A DNA stretch of 55,522 nt, taken from Eremococcus coleocola DSM 15696. Its GTDB lineage: Bacteria; Bacillota; Bacilli; Lactobacillales; Aerococcaceae. The position numbers were made by a program, and so were the translations under genes. This document shows positions 43,987 to 54,406 of the stretch, piece by piece (the first letter of the stretch is position 1; each line of letters opens with the position of its first letter). A model generated the notes under the pieces. It had not been told where the DNA came from and searched no databases. It was given only the letters and a program-made list of their open reading frames with translations. The stretch is taken from positions 38,417-93,938 of the forward strand of contig NZ_KE386808.1 in NCBI RefSeq assembly GCF_000428865.1. The letters run 5' to 3'.

Positions 43987-45003
43987 ATGTTAACGCCCAG
44001 GCAAAAGCAAATTTTGTCACTCATAATTAAATACTATGGGTTAGAAGAGGAGCCAATTGGTTCCAAAACATTACTAAATCGCTCAAAATTAAATGTTAGT
44101 CCGGCAACCGTCAGAAATGATATGTTAGCCCTAGAAAATGAAGGCTATTTATTAAAAGCCCATTCTTCTAGTGGTCGGATTCCTTCCAATGATGGTTATC
44201 GTTTCTATGTCAATCAATTGATGGCAATGAAAGAGGGTCATAAGGAAGACGGCAAGAGTCCCAATCCTTTCTCCCAATTAAGACGGGCTAGTAAGTATAA
44301 TGACTTTGAAATGGCTAAGTTAGCCGCCGATATGTTGGTTTCTTTAGCAAACTATCCAGTCTTTGTTTTAGGCCAGGACTTAACGACCTATCATTTCGAG
44401 GAATTTAAATTATTTGCACTGGACGATGAACGAATGATGGCTGTTTTGATGACAGACCAGGGACGGTTAGACAATATCGTCTTTCATACTCCCTATAACT
44501 TGTCAAGTGATCAAATGGACCGGGTGGTCGATATCATGAATCAAGAACTAAAAGGACTTGATTTAGAAGATGTCTATCAACGGATGAAATTAACCATTCC
44601 CTTTGCTTTGCAGCGGGCCACTGGTTATCAATTGGATTTCTCTAGTCTGATTGAGAAAATTCGCACCAGTCTAAAACGTCATCACTTTAATGTTTCAGGA
44701 CGCAATTTAATTTATGATTTTTTGAATCCTTTGATGGGAAAAGAATCCATCAAGGATTTAATGTCCCTAGTAGATGGTTCGAATCCAGTCTATCAAGAAA
44801 TTGAAAATTATCCCCCTGGGATAAATGTTCTGTTTGGCTTTGAATATTCGCCATCAACCTTATCGAGTGTGTCAATGATTTCAACCACATACTTGACCAA
44901 TCAACAGAAGATATCGATTGGCCTGATTGGACCTAATACGATGGGATACAATAAGATTATTCAATTATTCCAACAAATGACGGCCGCACTGTTTAATTAT
45001 TAA
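43987..45003 (+). CDS. hrcA: Heat-inducible transcription repressor HrcA
   Basis: HrcA represses chaperone genes by binding CIRCE. The 338-residue protein has an N-terminal winged helix (LTPRQKQILSLIIKYYGLEE, VSPATVRNDMLALENEGYLL) and SSGRIPSNDGYRFYVNQLM. The GAF-like C-terminal part includes IGLIGPNTMGYNKIIQLF. AAAAGAGGTG precedes the ATG. It controls its own operon with grpE, dnaK and dnaJ. Confidence 0.98.
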   Translation: MLTPRQKQILSLIIKYYGLEEEPIGSKTLLNRSKLNVSPATVRNDMLALENEGYLLKAHSSSGRIPSNDGYRFYVNQLMAMKEGHKEDGKSPNPFSQLRRASKYNDFEMAKLAADMLVSLANYPVFVLGQDLTTYHFEEFKLFALDDERMMAVLMTDQGRLDNIVFHTPYNLSSDQMDRVVDIMNQELKGLDLEDVYQRMKLTIPFALQRATGYQLDFSSLIEKIRTSLKRHHFNVSGRNLIYDFLNPLMGKESIKDLMSLVDGSNPVYQEIENYPPGINVLFGFEYSPSTLSSVSMISTTYLTNQQKISIGLIGPNTMGYNKIIQLFQQMTAALFNY

Positions 45004-45019
45004 TTAAAGGAGGGATTCC

Positions 45020-47505
<2,486 letters not shown>

Positions 47506-47522
47506 TAATTTAGTTTAGCTCT

Positions 47523-47592
47523 TACCAAGGGTGGGACGACAAAGGTTTTTGCCTGGCAAAAGCTTGCTTGTCCCACTCTCTTTGGTAAAATA
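47523..47592 (+). other. Long hairpin between dnaK and dnaJ
   Basis: TTACCAA and GGGTGGGAC pair with GTCCCACTC and TTTGGTAA, giving about 16 pairs with a large loop. No T-run follows, so it is probably not a terminator; it may set mRNA stability or processing of the dnaK part of the transcript. Confidence 0.55.
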
Positions 47593-47623
47593 GACTAGAA
47601 TTGTTAGAAAGAAGGAGGTCAAT

Positions 47624-48772
47624 ATGGCTGATAAACGTGATTATTATGAAGTCTTAGGCGTGTCCCGCGATGCGTCGGACGCAGAAATAAAAAAGGCCTA
47701 CCGTAAACTATCCAAAAAATATCACCCTGATATTAATAAAGAAGCAGGCGCCGAAGAAAAATTTAAAGAAATTTCTGAAGCTTATGAAATCTTATCAGAT
47801 AGTCAAAAACGGGCGGCTTATGACCAATATGGACATGCTTCAACCGATCCTAACTTTGGTGCCGGTGGCTTTGGTGGCTTCGGCGGCGGTGGTTTCTCTG
47901 GTGGATCCTTTACTGGTTTTGATGATATCTTTGAATCATTCTTTGGTGGGGGCGGTGCAAGCCGGAATCCAAATGCACCTCGCCGAGGTGAAGACTTGCA
48001 ATACCGGGTGGACTTAACCTTTGAAGAAGCGATTGCTGGTAAAGAAACAACCATTACCTATAATCGGAATGAAGAATGTCATACATGTCATGGTGACGGG
48101 GCTAAACCAGGAACTCATGCTCAAACGTGTTCTAAGTGTCGCGGCCGCGGTACCATCCAAGTGGAACAAAATACTCCATTTGGCCGGGTCATGACTCAAC
48201 GGGTCTGCGATGTCTGTGGTGGTACGGGTAAAGAAATTAAAGAAAAATGTCCAACCTGTCATGGATCTGGTATTGAAAGCCAACAACATACAGTTAAAAT
48301 TACCGTACCTGCCGGTGTGGAAACTGACCAACAAATTCGCCTAACCGGTCAAGGGGAAGCGGGTAAAAATGGTGGCCCTTATGGTGACTTATATGTTATC
48401 TTCCGGGTCGCTGAAAGTAAAATCTTTAAACGTCAAGGCACAGAAGTCTATTTAGACTTACCAATCTCCTTTGCCCAAGCAGCCTTGGGGGATGAAATTG
48501 AAGTCCCTACGGTATCAGGCAAGGTTAAATTGAAAGTCCCTGCGGGTACCCAAACGGGAACCAGCTTCCGTCTAAGAGGTAAGGGGGCACCTTCGGTCCG
48601 TGGAAACCATGTTGGGGACCAACATGTGACCGTTAAGGTCATGACACCGAAGAAATTATCTGACCGAGAAAAACACTTATTTAAGGAATTAGCTAAAGAA
48701 GCAAACCAGTCGGTTAAGGTCCAAGATAAGGGCTTTTTCGATCGGATGAAAGATATATTTGATGACAAATAA
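47624..48772 (+). CDS. dnaJ: Co-chaperone DnaJ (Hsp40, type I)
   Basis: DnaJ stimulates the DnaK ATPase and delivers substrates. The 382-residue protein has the J domain with [10 protein letters not shown] (HPD motif), a Gly/Phe-rich linker (about 75-115) and four zinc-finger repeats ([32 protein letters not shown]). The C-terminal substrate domains follow. GAAGGAGG precedes the ATG. It lies 118 bp after dnaK and is followed by its own terminator. Confidence 0.99.
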   Translation: MADKRDYYEVLGVSRDASDAEIKKAYRKLSKKYHPDINKEAGAEEKFKEISEAYEILSDSQKRAAYDQYGHASTDPNFGAGGFGGFGGGGFSGGSFTGFDDIFESFFGGGGASRNPNAPRRGEDLQYRVDLTFEEAIAGKETTITYNRNEECHTCHGDGAKPGTHAQTCSKCRGRGTIQVEQNTPFGRVMTQRVCDVCGGTGKEIKEKCPTCHGSGIESQQHTVKITVPAGVETDQQIRLTGQGEAGKNGGPYGDLYVIFRVAESKIFKRQGTEVYLDLPISFAQAALGDEIEVPTVSGKVKLKVPAGTQTGTSFRLRGKGAPSVRGNHVGDQHVTVKVMTPKKLSDREKHLFKELAKEANQSVKVQDKGFFDRMKDIFDDK

Positions 48773-48783
48773 TTAGACTGTTA

Positions 48784-48832
48784 AAAAGTTTGGGTCCTAG
48801 CTAAAGGTAAAGGACCCAAGCTTTTTATTTTT
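48784..48832 (+). terminator. Terminator of the hrcA-dnaJ operon
   Basis: AAAAGTTTGGGTCCT pairs with AGGACCCAAGCTTTTT, followed by more T-rich sequence. Confidence 0.88.
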
Positions 48833-48841
48833 AACTTGCCT

Positions 48842-48869
48842 TTGACAAATAGATTGTCTGTGATAGAAT
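48842..48869 (+). promoter_or_regulatory. Promoter of the trhP operon
   Basis: TTGACA (48842-48847), 16 bp, TAGAAT (48864-48869), with TG-A extension ahead of the -10. The start site would be near 48876. Confidence 0.7.
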
Positions 48870-48888
48870 GAATGTGTAAAATTTCAAA

Positions 48889-48980
48889 CAAACCCAGGTG
48901 CAAGGTGGGTTATGATTATTGTCTCAATAGTCAAGACGAGCACCTGCCTAATTGACTTTGAGTCAGTTAGGCTATTTTTT
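48889..48980 (+). promoter_or_regulatory. Candidate unassigned riboswitch/attenuator in the trhP leader (pseudoknot + terminator)
   Basis: Stem 1: AACCCA/TGGGTT (48891-48896 / 48906-48911). Its loop GGTGC (48897-48901) can pair with GCACC (48940-48944) to form a pseudoknot. Stem 2: GATTATT/AATAGTC (48914-48920 / 48926-48932). Terminator: GCCTAATTGACT/AGTCAGTTAGGC (48946-48957 / 48961-48972), TTG loop, then TATTTTTTT. An alternative pair AGTCAA (48929-48934) with TTGACT (48952-48957) would break both stem 2 and the terminator. The layout is that of a transcriptional OFF switch. I do not match it to a known class; it is not a T-box or a preQ1 type I recall. Confidence 0.55.
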
Positions 48981-49017
48981 TGGATATTTATGTGAAACTA
49001 TCAACATGAGGTGACCT

Positions 49018-49938
49018 ATGACACAACTAATTGCGACGGTCGAGTCGCTCGACCAAGGAAAAAAATTACTAGAGGCTGGGGTGGATATCCTTTATTTTGG
49101 TCAAGATCAATTTGGTTTACGGCTGCCTTATTCTTTCAGCCGGGAAGACCAAGCGACTTTAACGGATATGGCCCATGCCGCCGGAAAAAAGGTATCGATT
49201 GCCGTCAATGCTATTTTCCATAATGAAGGGCTTGAAGCTGTACCAGACTATTTATTATTCCTCAAAGAAATCGGAGTCGATTCTATTTCGGTAGGCGACC
49301 CAGGGGTAATCCAAATTATGAAGGACCCCAAGTATCAACTGCCTTACCGTTATGATGCACAAGTGTTAGTGACTTCCAGTCGCCAGATCAATTTCTGGGC
49401 TGAACGCGGTGCGATTGAAGCAGTGGTAGCGCGGGAAGTGCCGCGGGCTTCCTTGGAGAAATTGGCACCCAAGGTCAAAATCCCCTTAGAATTTCTAGTT
49501 TATGGTGCAACTTGTATCCATCAGTCTCGCCGACCCCTCTTGCAGAATTACTTTAACTATATTAAAGAAAGCCAAGAAGTGATCAAAGACCGGGGCCTTT
49601 TTATCTCTGAACCCAAGAAACCAGACTCTCATTTTTCTATCTATGAGGATTACAATGGTACCCATATTTTTGCCAATAATGATGTGCTCTTAGCCCAACA
49701 CTTGCAAGAATTAAAAGATATGCCGATTGGCGTCTGGAAGCTGGAAGGGCTTTTTGCCCCGGGCGATAACTTTGTGGCAGTGGCTGAACTTTTTGCCCAA
49801 GCCCGGGACAAGGTTGATGCGGGGGCTTGGACTCCTGAAGAGGGTCAAGTTTTAGAAAATGCTGTCCGAGCCTTACATCCACCCCAACGCGACTTAGACA
49901 CTGGCTTCTACTTATACGATCCGGATTATGTCAAATAG
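49018..49938 (+). CDS. trhP1: U32-family protein, tRNA 5-hydroxyuridine modification factor TrhP1 (YrrN-like)
   Basis: The 306-residue TIM-barrel-like U32 protein corresponds to B. subtilis YrrN (about 309 residues), the partner of YrrO. Visible blocks are QLIATVESLDQGKKLLEAGV, the DSISVGDPGVIQIM strand, PLEFLVYGATCIHQSRRPLL and LKDMPIGVWKLEGLF. It lacks the full cysteine set seen in the next gene. Family knowledge: YrrN/YrrO (TrhP1/TrhP2) are needed for 5-hydroxyuridine at tRNA wobble position 34. The old label is peptidase U32, but proteolysis is not supported for this group. GAGGTGA precedes the ATG. It is the first gene after the candidate attenuator. Confidence 0.88.
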   Translation: MTQLIATVESLDQGKKLLEAGVDILYFGQDQFGLRLPYSFSREDQATLTDMAHAAGKKVSIAVNAIFHNEGLEAVPDYLLFLKEIGVDSISVGDPGVIQIMKDPKYQLPYRYDAQVLVTSSRQINFWAERGAIEAVVAREVPRASLEKLAPKVKIPLEFLVYGATCIHQSRRPLLQNYFNYIKESQEVIKDRGLFISEPKKPDSHFSIYEDYNGTHIFANNDVLLAQHLQELKDMPIGVWKLEGLFAPGDNFVAVAELFAQARDKVDAGAWTPEEGQVLENAVRALHPPQRDLDTGFYLYDPDYVK

Positions 49939-49947
49939 GAGGTAACA

Positions 49948-51237
49948 ATGAAACAATTAAAAAAACCTGAGGTTCTTGCACCTGCAGGTACCCTAGAAAA
50001 ATTAAAAACTGCCGTCATTTATGGAGCCGATGCTGTCTTTATTGGTGGTGAAGCCTATGGTCTCCGGTCACGGGCGGGCAACTTCGGATATGATGAAATT
50101 GATGAAGGGGTGCAGTTTGCCCATGAACGAGGCGCCAAGGTTTATATCACCGCTAATATGGTAACCCATGAAGGAGATGAAGAAGGGGCCGATCGTTTCT
50201 TCCAAAAACTATATGAATTGGGTGTGGATGCGGTCATTGTCTCCGACCCAGCCTTAATCGCTATCTGTGCTGAAGCAGCACCTAACTTACCGATTCACTT
50301 ATCAACCCAAGCTTCGGCCGCTAATTATGAAACGCTCAACTTCTGGGCAGAAGAAGGCTTGGAACGAGTTGTCTTAGCCCGGGAAGTATCCATGGCTGAA
50401 ATTATGGAAATGCAACAGCATGTCGATGTAGAAATTGAAGCCTTTATTCACGGGGCTATGTGTATTTCTTATTCTGGTCGTTGTGTTCTCTCCAACCATA
50501 TGGAACGGCGGGATGCTAACCGGGGCGGTTGTTGCCAATCTTGTCGTTGGAAATATGGCCTCTTTGATATGGATTTTGATGGTAACCGGAATTTTATTAG
50601 CCATGGCGAAAAAGACCCTGATTGGGAACCCTTCTCAATGTCTTCAGTGGATATGTCTATGATCCATCATATCCCTGACCTTATCGAAGCAGGTGTCGAT
50701 AGCCTTAAGATTGAAGGTCGGATGAAGTCTATCCATTACGTTTCTACTGTGTGTAATGTTTACCGGGCCGCGGTTGATGCTTATTGTGCTGACCCAGAGC
50801 ACTATGTCTTGAAACAAGAATGGGTCGATGAACTCTGGAAGGCGGCCCAACGAGAATTGGCTTCTGGCTTCTATTACGGTATTCCCAGTGAAAATGAACA
50901 ACTCTTCGGTCAACGGCGCCGGATTCCTGGCTATGCCTTTGTCGGCCAAGTCCTAGGCTATGACCCTGAAACCCAAATGGCCACCATCCAACAACGGAAT
51001 AATTTCAAGGTGGGAGATATCATTGAATTCTATGGCCCTGGCATGCGTCACTTTGAACAAGTTCTGAGTCAAATGTGGGATGAAGATGGCAATGAAATTG
51101 AGGTGGCGCGTCACGCCATGATGACTGTCCGCTTTAAGGTCAATCATCCCGTCCAAGTCAACGATATGATTCGGAAGGAAAAACCAGAAATCAAAGTCAA
51201 AACCCGGCCCCGGCAAAGGGTGGCCAGTCGTCTATGA
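49948..51237 (+). CDS. trhP2: U32-family protein, tRNA 5-hydroxyuridine modification protein TrhP2 (YrrO-like)
   Basis: The 429-residue protein matches YrrO in length and sequence plan: PEVLAPAGTLEKLKTAVIYG, GADAVFIGGEAYGLRSRAGN and EAFIHGAMCISYSGRCVLSN. The cysteine cluster RGGCCQSCRW follows, and with the earlier Cys residues could hold an iron-sulfur cluster. DSLKIEGRMKSIHYV and a C-terminal beta domain (YAFVGQVLGYDPETQMATIQ) complete it. In E. coli the TrhP pathway to ho5U34 depends on prephenate and iron-sulfur assembly. TAGGAGG precedes the ATG, nine bases after trhP1. Its stop overlaps the next ATG (ATGA). Confidence 0.92.
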   Translation: MKQLKKPEVLAPAGTLEKLKTAVIYGADAVFIGGEAYGLRSRAGNFGYDEIDEGVQFAHERGAKVYITANMVTHEGDEEGADRFFQKLYELGVDAVIVSDPALIAICAEAAPNLPIHLSTQASAANYETLNFWAEEGLERVVLAREVSMAEIMEMQQHVDVEIEAFIHGAMCISYSGRCVLSNHMERRDANRGGCCQSCRWKYGLFDMDFDGNRNFISHGEKDPDWEPFSMSSVDMSMIHHIPDLIEAGVDSLKIEGRMKSIHYVSTVCNVYRAAVDAYCADPEHYVLKQEWVDELWKAAQRELASGFYYGIPSENEQLFGQRRRIPGYAFVGQVLGYDPETQMATIQQRNNFKVGDIIEFYGPGMRHFEQVLSQMWDEDGNEIEVARHAMMTVRFKVNHPVQVNDMIRKEKPEIKVKTRPRQRVASRL

Positions 51238-51636
51238 GCCAGCAAGATAAGCTCTCAGTCAAAATAGCCCTTATTTTAGCGCTTTTAATTTATGGCTTGA
51301 GCCTGCTTTACCTGGCTAGCTTTCTTCACTTAAGTCAGGTCAATGGGGCTACTGTTATGGTGCTAGCGACCTTTGTGGCTTCGGTCCTTTTGTGGATTTT
51401 TGTGGCGACGGACTGGTCTTCCTTACTAGCCATCTTGGCCTTGGGTCTTATTCCCCAGGTGGGGTTGCTAAGGCAGCCAGTCTGTCTTTGGGCAGTACCA
51501 CCTTTGCTTTTCTTTTCTTCACCTTTATTGTAACCTACGCCCTGAGTCAAATGACTTTACTGAAACGGTTTACTTGATCTTAGCCATCTTAGCAAGTACA
51601 TTCATCTTTTATCCTTTAGCTCAATTATTATTTTAG
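51234..51636 (+). pseudogene. SLC13/DASS-type anion permease, frameshifted and internally deleted
   Basis: The frame from ATG 51234 encodes two helices and ...ATDWSSLLAILALGLIPQVG, then loses frame in the GGGG run near 51463. Adding one G continues it as VAKAASLSLGSTTFAFLFFT, FIVTYALSQMTLLKRF, which is the N-terminal DASS pattern (LSLGxxTxxFLxFTFxxTYALSQ..xLKR). It then stops. In another frame the last 20 residues, LILAILASTFIFYPLAQLLF with TAG at 51634-51636, look like the C-terminal helix of the same family. About 300 central residues are missing. The start overlaps the trhP2 stop, so the gene once belonged to this operon. The family call is from recalled patterns. Confidence 0.6.
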
Positions 51637-51645
51637 GAGGTACTT

Positions 51646-51918
51646 ATGTTAGAAGCAGAAAGACAAAGAATTGACCAGATTGACCAAGAAATTGTAGCGC
51701 TCTTTGAGGCTAGAATGGAAACGGTCTTGCAAGTCGCCCAGTATAAATTAGACCATGACTTACCAGTGCTCGATTCCAGTCGAGAACATTTGGTGATTGA
51801 AAAGGTTAGGGGCAAATTAAATAATCCCGAATTAGCTCCTTATCTGACAGAACTTTATCAGACTATGATGGCGCAGTCACGGGCTTATCAGAGTCAGTGG
51901 TTAGATCATCAGAAATAG
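51646..51918 (+). CDS. Chorismate mutase, monofunctional AroQ type
   Basis: Chorismate mutase converts chorismate to prephenate. The 90-residue helical protein has RQRIDQIDQEIVALFEARME (first long helix with the active-site Arg), VAQYKLDHDLPVLDSSREHL with active-site Lys, and a third helix ending TMMAQSRAYQ. Length and pattern match stand-alone AroQ-alpha proteins. AGGAGG precedes ATG 51646. It is the last gene of the trhP operon; no other aromatic-amino-acid gene is present in the window. Prephenate is the compound TrhP-dependent tRNA hydroxylation needs, so its role may be to feed that reaction. A bidirectional terminator follows. Confidence 0.9.
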   Translation: MLEAERQRIDQIDQEIVALFEARMETVLQVAQYKLDHDLPVLDSSREHLVIEKVRGKLNNPELAPYLTELYQTMMAQSRAYQSQWLDHQK

Positions 51919-51929
51919 AATAATAAAGT

Positions 51930-51980
51930 AAAAAGTCAGTCAAGCTGGGAATGTAATTCCTAGTTTGACTGGCTTTTCTT
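51930..51980. terminator. Bidirectional terminator between chorismate mutase gene and the threonine dehydrogenase gene
   Basis: AAAAGTCAGTCAA, CTGGGAAT pair with ATTCCTAG, TTTGACTGGCTTTT (51931-51975), flanked by A-rich and T-rich runs on each side. Confidence 0.88.
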
Positions 51981-51991
51981 ATTTTTATAAA

Positions 51992-52966
51992 TTAATTCAA
52001 TTGAAATTTATCAGATAGGTTAAAACGTTGGCTTAATTTGGCCAGCATGTCTTGGGTCATCTTATCCAAGTCATAGTGGGCCTCAAAGCCCCATTCGGTT
52101 TCAGCTGCCGAATAATCCAGCCTATTCGGCCAAGAATCTGCAATGGCTTGACGAACTGGGTCCACATCGTAATCCATGACAAAGTTAGGCAAGTACTTGC
52201 GGATGGATGCGGCAATTTCTTCCGGTTCAAAGCTCATGGCTGAGATATTAAAGGCGTTGCGGTGGCTTAATTGGTGTTCCGGTACTTCCATCAAGTCGAC
52301 AATGGCTTGGAGGGCATCCGGCATATACATCATATCCATCTTGGTGCCTGGGGCAATGAAGGAAGTATAGGAACCATCGATGACTGCCTTGTAGTAAATA
52401 TCCACAGCATAGTCAGTGGTGCCGCCCCCTGGTGGGGTTACATAAGAAATTAAACCTGGGAAGCGGACGCCTCGGGTATCCACACCAAAACGATGGTGGT
52501 AGTAATCACACAAGAGTTCGCCCGATACCTTGGTCACGCCATACATGGTAGTAGGCCGTTGTAAAGTATCTTGAGGCGTGTCATCTTTAGGTGTCGATGG
52601 ACCAAAAGAACCAATCGAAGACGGGGTAAAGAACTGGAGCTTCAATTGACGGGCTACTTCTAAGGCATTGACCAGGCCGCCCATATTGAGGGACCAAGCT
52701 ATTTGTGGTTTTTCCTCAGCCACTGCCGATAATAGGGCAGCTAAATGCATGACGGTATCCACTTGGAATTCTTGGGCCAAGCTTAAGAATTTGTCACCAT
52801 CCATCACATCCAAGGTCCTAAAATTAGGATGTTGGCAAATAGGATTATTTTCAAGGTAACGTAAGTCAGTGGGAACGATATTTTCGGGCCCATAGTCTTG
52901 GCAGAGTTTATTCACTAATTCGGAACCAATTTGACCTAAGGCTCCGGTAACTAAGATACGTTCCAT
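51992..52966 (-). CDS. L-threonine 3-dehydrogenase, SDR/epimerase type
   Basis: The 324-residue extended-SDR protein has the NAD motif ILVTGALGQIGSELV at the N-terminus, VMHLAALLSAVAEEKPQIAW, and the catalytic TMYGVTKVSGE (YxxxK). FPGLISYVTPPGGGTTDYAV follows; this segment is typical of the GalE-like threonine dehydrogenases. They oxidise L-threonine to 2-amino-3-ketobutyrate with NAD. Next to a 2-amino-3-ketobutyrate CoA ligase gene (10 bp away, same strand) the assignment is strong. The order on the minus strand is kbl first, then this gene. Confidence 0.92.
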   Translation of the reverse strand: MERILVTGALGQIGSELVNKLCQDYGPENIVPTDLRYLENNPICQHPNFRTLDVMDGDKFLSLAQEFQVDTVMHLAALLSAVAEEKPQIAWSLNMGGLVNALEVARQLKLQFFTPSSIGSFGPSTPKDDTPQDTLQRPTTMYGVTKVSGELLCDYYHHRFGVDTRGVRFPGLISYVTPPGGGTTDYAVDIYYKAVIDGSYTSFIAPGTKMDMMYMPDALQAIVDLMEVPEHQLSHRNAFNISAMSFEPEEIAASIRKYLPNFVMDYDVDPVRQAIADSWPNRLDYSAAETEWGFEAHYDLDKMTQDMLAKLSQRFNLSDKFQLN

Positions 52967-52976
52967 TGGGCACCTC

Positions 52977-54164
52977 CTAGATAATGCCTAGTTCACGGCC
53001 GACTTTTTCATAGGCATCCACAGCTTGATCAAGCATAGCTTGGGTATGAGCTGCGGTCGGCATATTCCGTAGCCGACCGGTTCCTAGGGGAACAGTTGGG
53101 AAGACGATGGATTTAGCGTAGACGCCTTCTTCGTAGAGTCGTTTGGTGAATTTTTGGGTAAGATTTTCATCACCCACAATCACAGGGGTAATTGGGGTTT
53201 CAGAATGGCCAGTATTAAAACCAAGAGCGGCTAATTTTTCTTTGAGGTAGGCTGCGTTTTGCCATAATTTCTCATTTAATTCAGTCGATTGGGTCATAAT
53301 AGTAATGGCTTCTTTAGCGGCAGCCGCATCGGAAGGGGTTAAAGAAGTAGAAAATAAGAAAGGACGGGCCGCAACTTTGAGCCAGTCAATCAAGTCTTTG
53401 GAACCAGCCACATAACCACCGACCACGCCAATGGCTTTTGATAAGGTTCCGATTTGGAAGTCAATTTCTTTAGCCAAACCGAAGTGTTTAACTGTTCCAG
53501 CCCCTTGACCCATAACGCCAGACCCATGAGCATCATCCACATAGGTAATTAAGTCGAATTCTTTGGCAATTTCCACGATTTCAGGGAGTTTGGCTACGTC
53601 GCCATCCATGGAAAAGACACCATCGGTGATGTACATGATTTTATTATAAAGGCCAGATTCACTAGCTTCTTTAGCCTTGGCTCTGAGGTCAGCCATATCA
53701 GAGTGTTTTATCCGGATAATCTTAGCGCCAGATAAGCGGCAACCATCAATAATAGAAGCATGGTTTAATTCGTCTGAAAGGATGGCATCGTTTTTGTCCA
53801 TCACGGCTGAGATGGCACCCATATTACAGTTGAAACCAGATTGGAAGGCAATCGCTGCTTCAGTACCTTTGAACTTGGCAATCGCTTCTTCAAGTTCTTG
53901 GTGGATCCGTTGAGTCCCGTTGATGGTCCGGACTGCACCCGCGCCCACGCCGTATTGGTCCGCAGCAGTTTGACTGGCTTTGATAAGCCGGTCATCGGTT
54001 GCTAGGCCTAAATAGTTGTTAGAAGACAGGTTCACTAATTCCTGGCCTTTAATTTGAATCATGGGACCATTGGCTCCGTCTAGGATTTGGATTTCGTTAT
54101 AAAGCCCACGGTCTTTTTTATCTTGCAGGGATTTTGCGAGATAATCTTTCAATAATTTACTCAT
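52977..54164 (-). CDS. kbl: Glycine C-acetyltransferase (2-amino-3-ketobutyrate CoA ligase)
   Basis: This PLP enzyme splits 2-amino-3-ketobutyrate with CoA into glycine and acetyl-CoA. The 395-residue alpha-oxoamine-synthase-family protein has [66 protein letters not shown] and the PLP lysine in [16 protein letters not shown] around residue 240. Substrate choice among family members is set by the adjacent threonine dehydrogenase gene. AGGAGGCTC precedes the ATG on the minus strand, and a near-consensus promoter lies upstream. Confidence 0.95.
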   Translation of the reverse strand: MSKLLKDYLAKSLQDKKDRGLYNEIQILDGANGPMIQIKGQELVNLSSNNYLGLATDDRLIKASQTAADQYGVGAGAVRTINGTQRIHQELEEAIAKFKGTEAAIAFQSGFNCNMGAISAVMDKNDAILSDELNHASIIDGCRLSGAKIIRIKHSDMADLRAKAKEASESGLYNKIMYITDGVFSMDGDVAKLPEIVEIAKEFDLITYVDDAHGSGVMGQGAGTVKHFGLAKEIDFQIGTLSKAIGVVGGYVAGSKDLIDWLKVAARPFLFSTSLTPSDAAAAKEAITIMTQSTELNEKLWQNAAYLKEKLAALGFNTGHSETPITPVIVGDENLTQKFTKRLYEEGVYAKSIVFPTVPLGTGRLRNMPTAAHTQAMLDQAVDAYEKVGRELGII

Positions 54165-54196
54165 GAATGAGCCTCCTTTATTTACAAGTCACTCTT

Positions 54197-54225
54197 ATTA
54201 TACGTTTCCTTGGATACCCTTACAA
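54197..54225 (-). promoter_or_regulatory. Promoter of the kbl operon
   Basis: On the minus strand TTGTAA (54225-54220), 17 bp, TATAAT (54202-54197). Confidence 0.72.
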
Positions 54226-54406
54226 CCGATGACCAATTAGAAATCGCCGAATTTTCATAAAATTTTCATGAGAAGTATTTATTTACTTGATAAAGTAAGC
54301 TTGATTATAGGTAATTGACTGGGTCAGACTTGAGGCGGAGTTCAAGTAGTCCTTATTTTGTTAAGATATTAATGTCCATTATTGTATGTATTAAGGGAGG
54401 AAAAGA

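Noticed and set aside
48876-49017. T-box leader upstream of trhP1
   Set aside because: The T-box core (GGTGGNACCGCG) and the specifier loop arrangement are absent; downstream genes are not amino-acid genes.
49018-51237. Secreted collagenase-like U32 peptidases
   Set aside because: There are no signal peptides, and the pair matches the cytoplasmic YrrN/YrrO tRNA-modification proteins in length and order.
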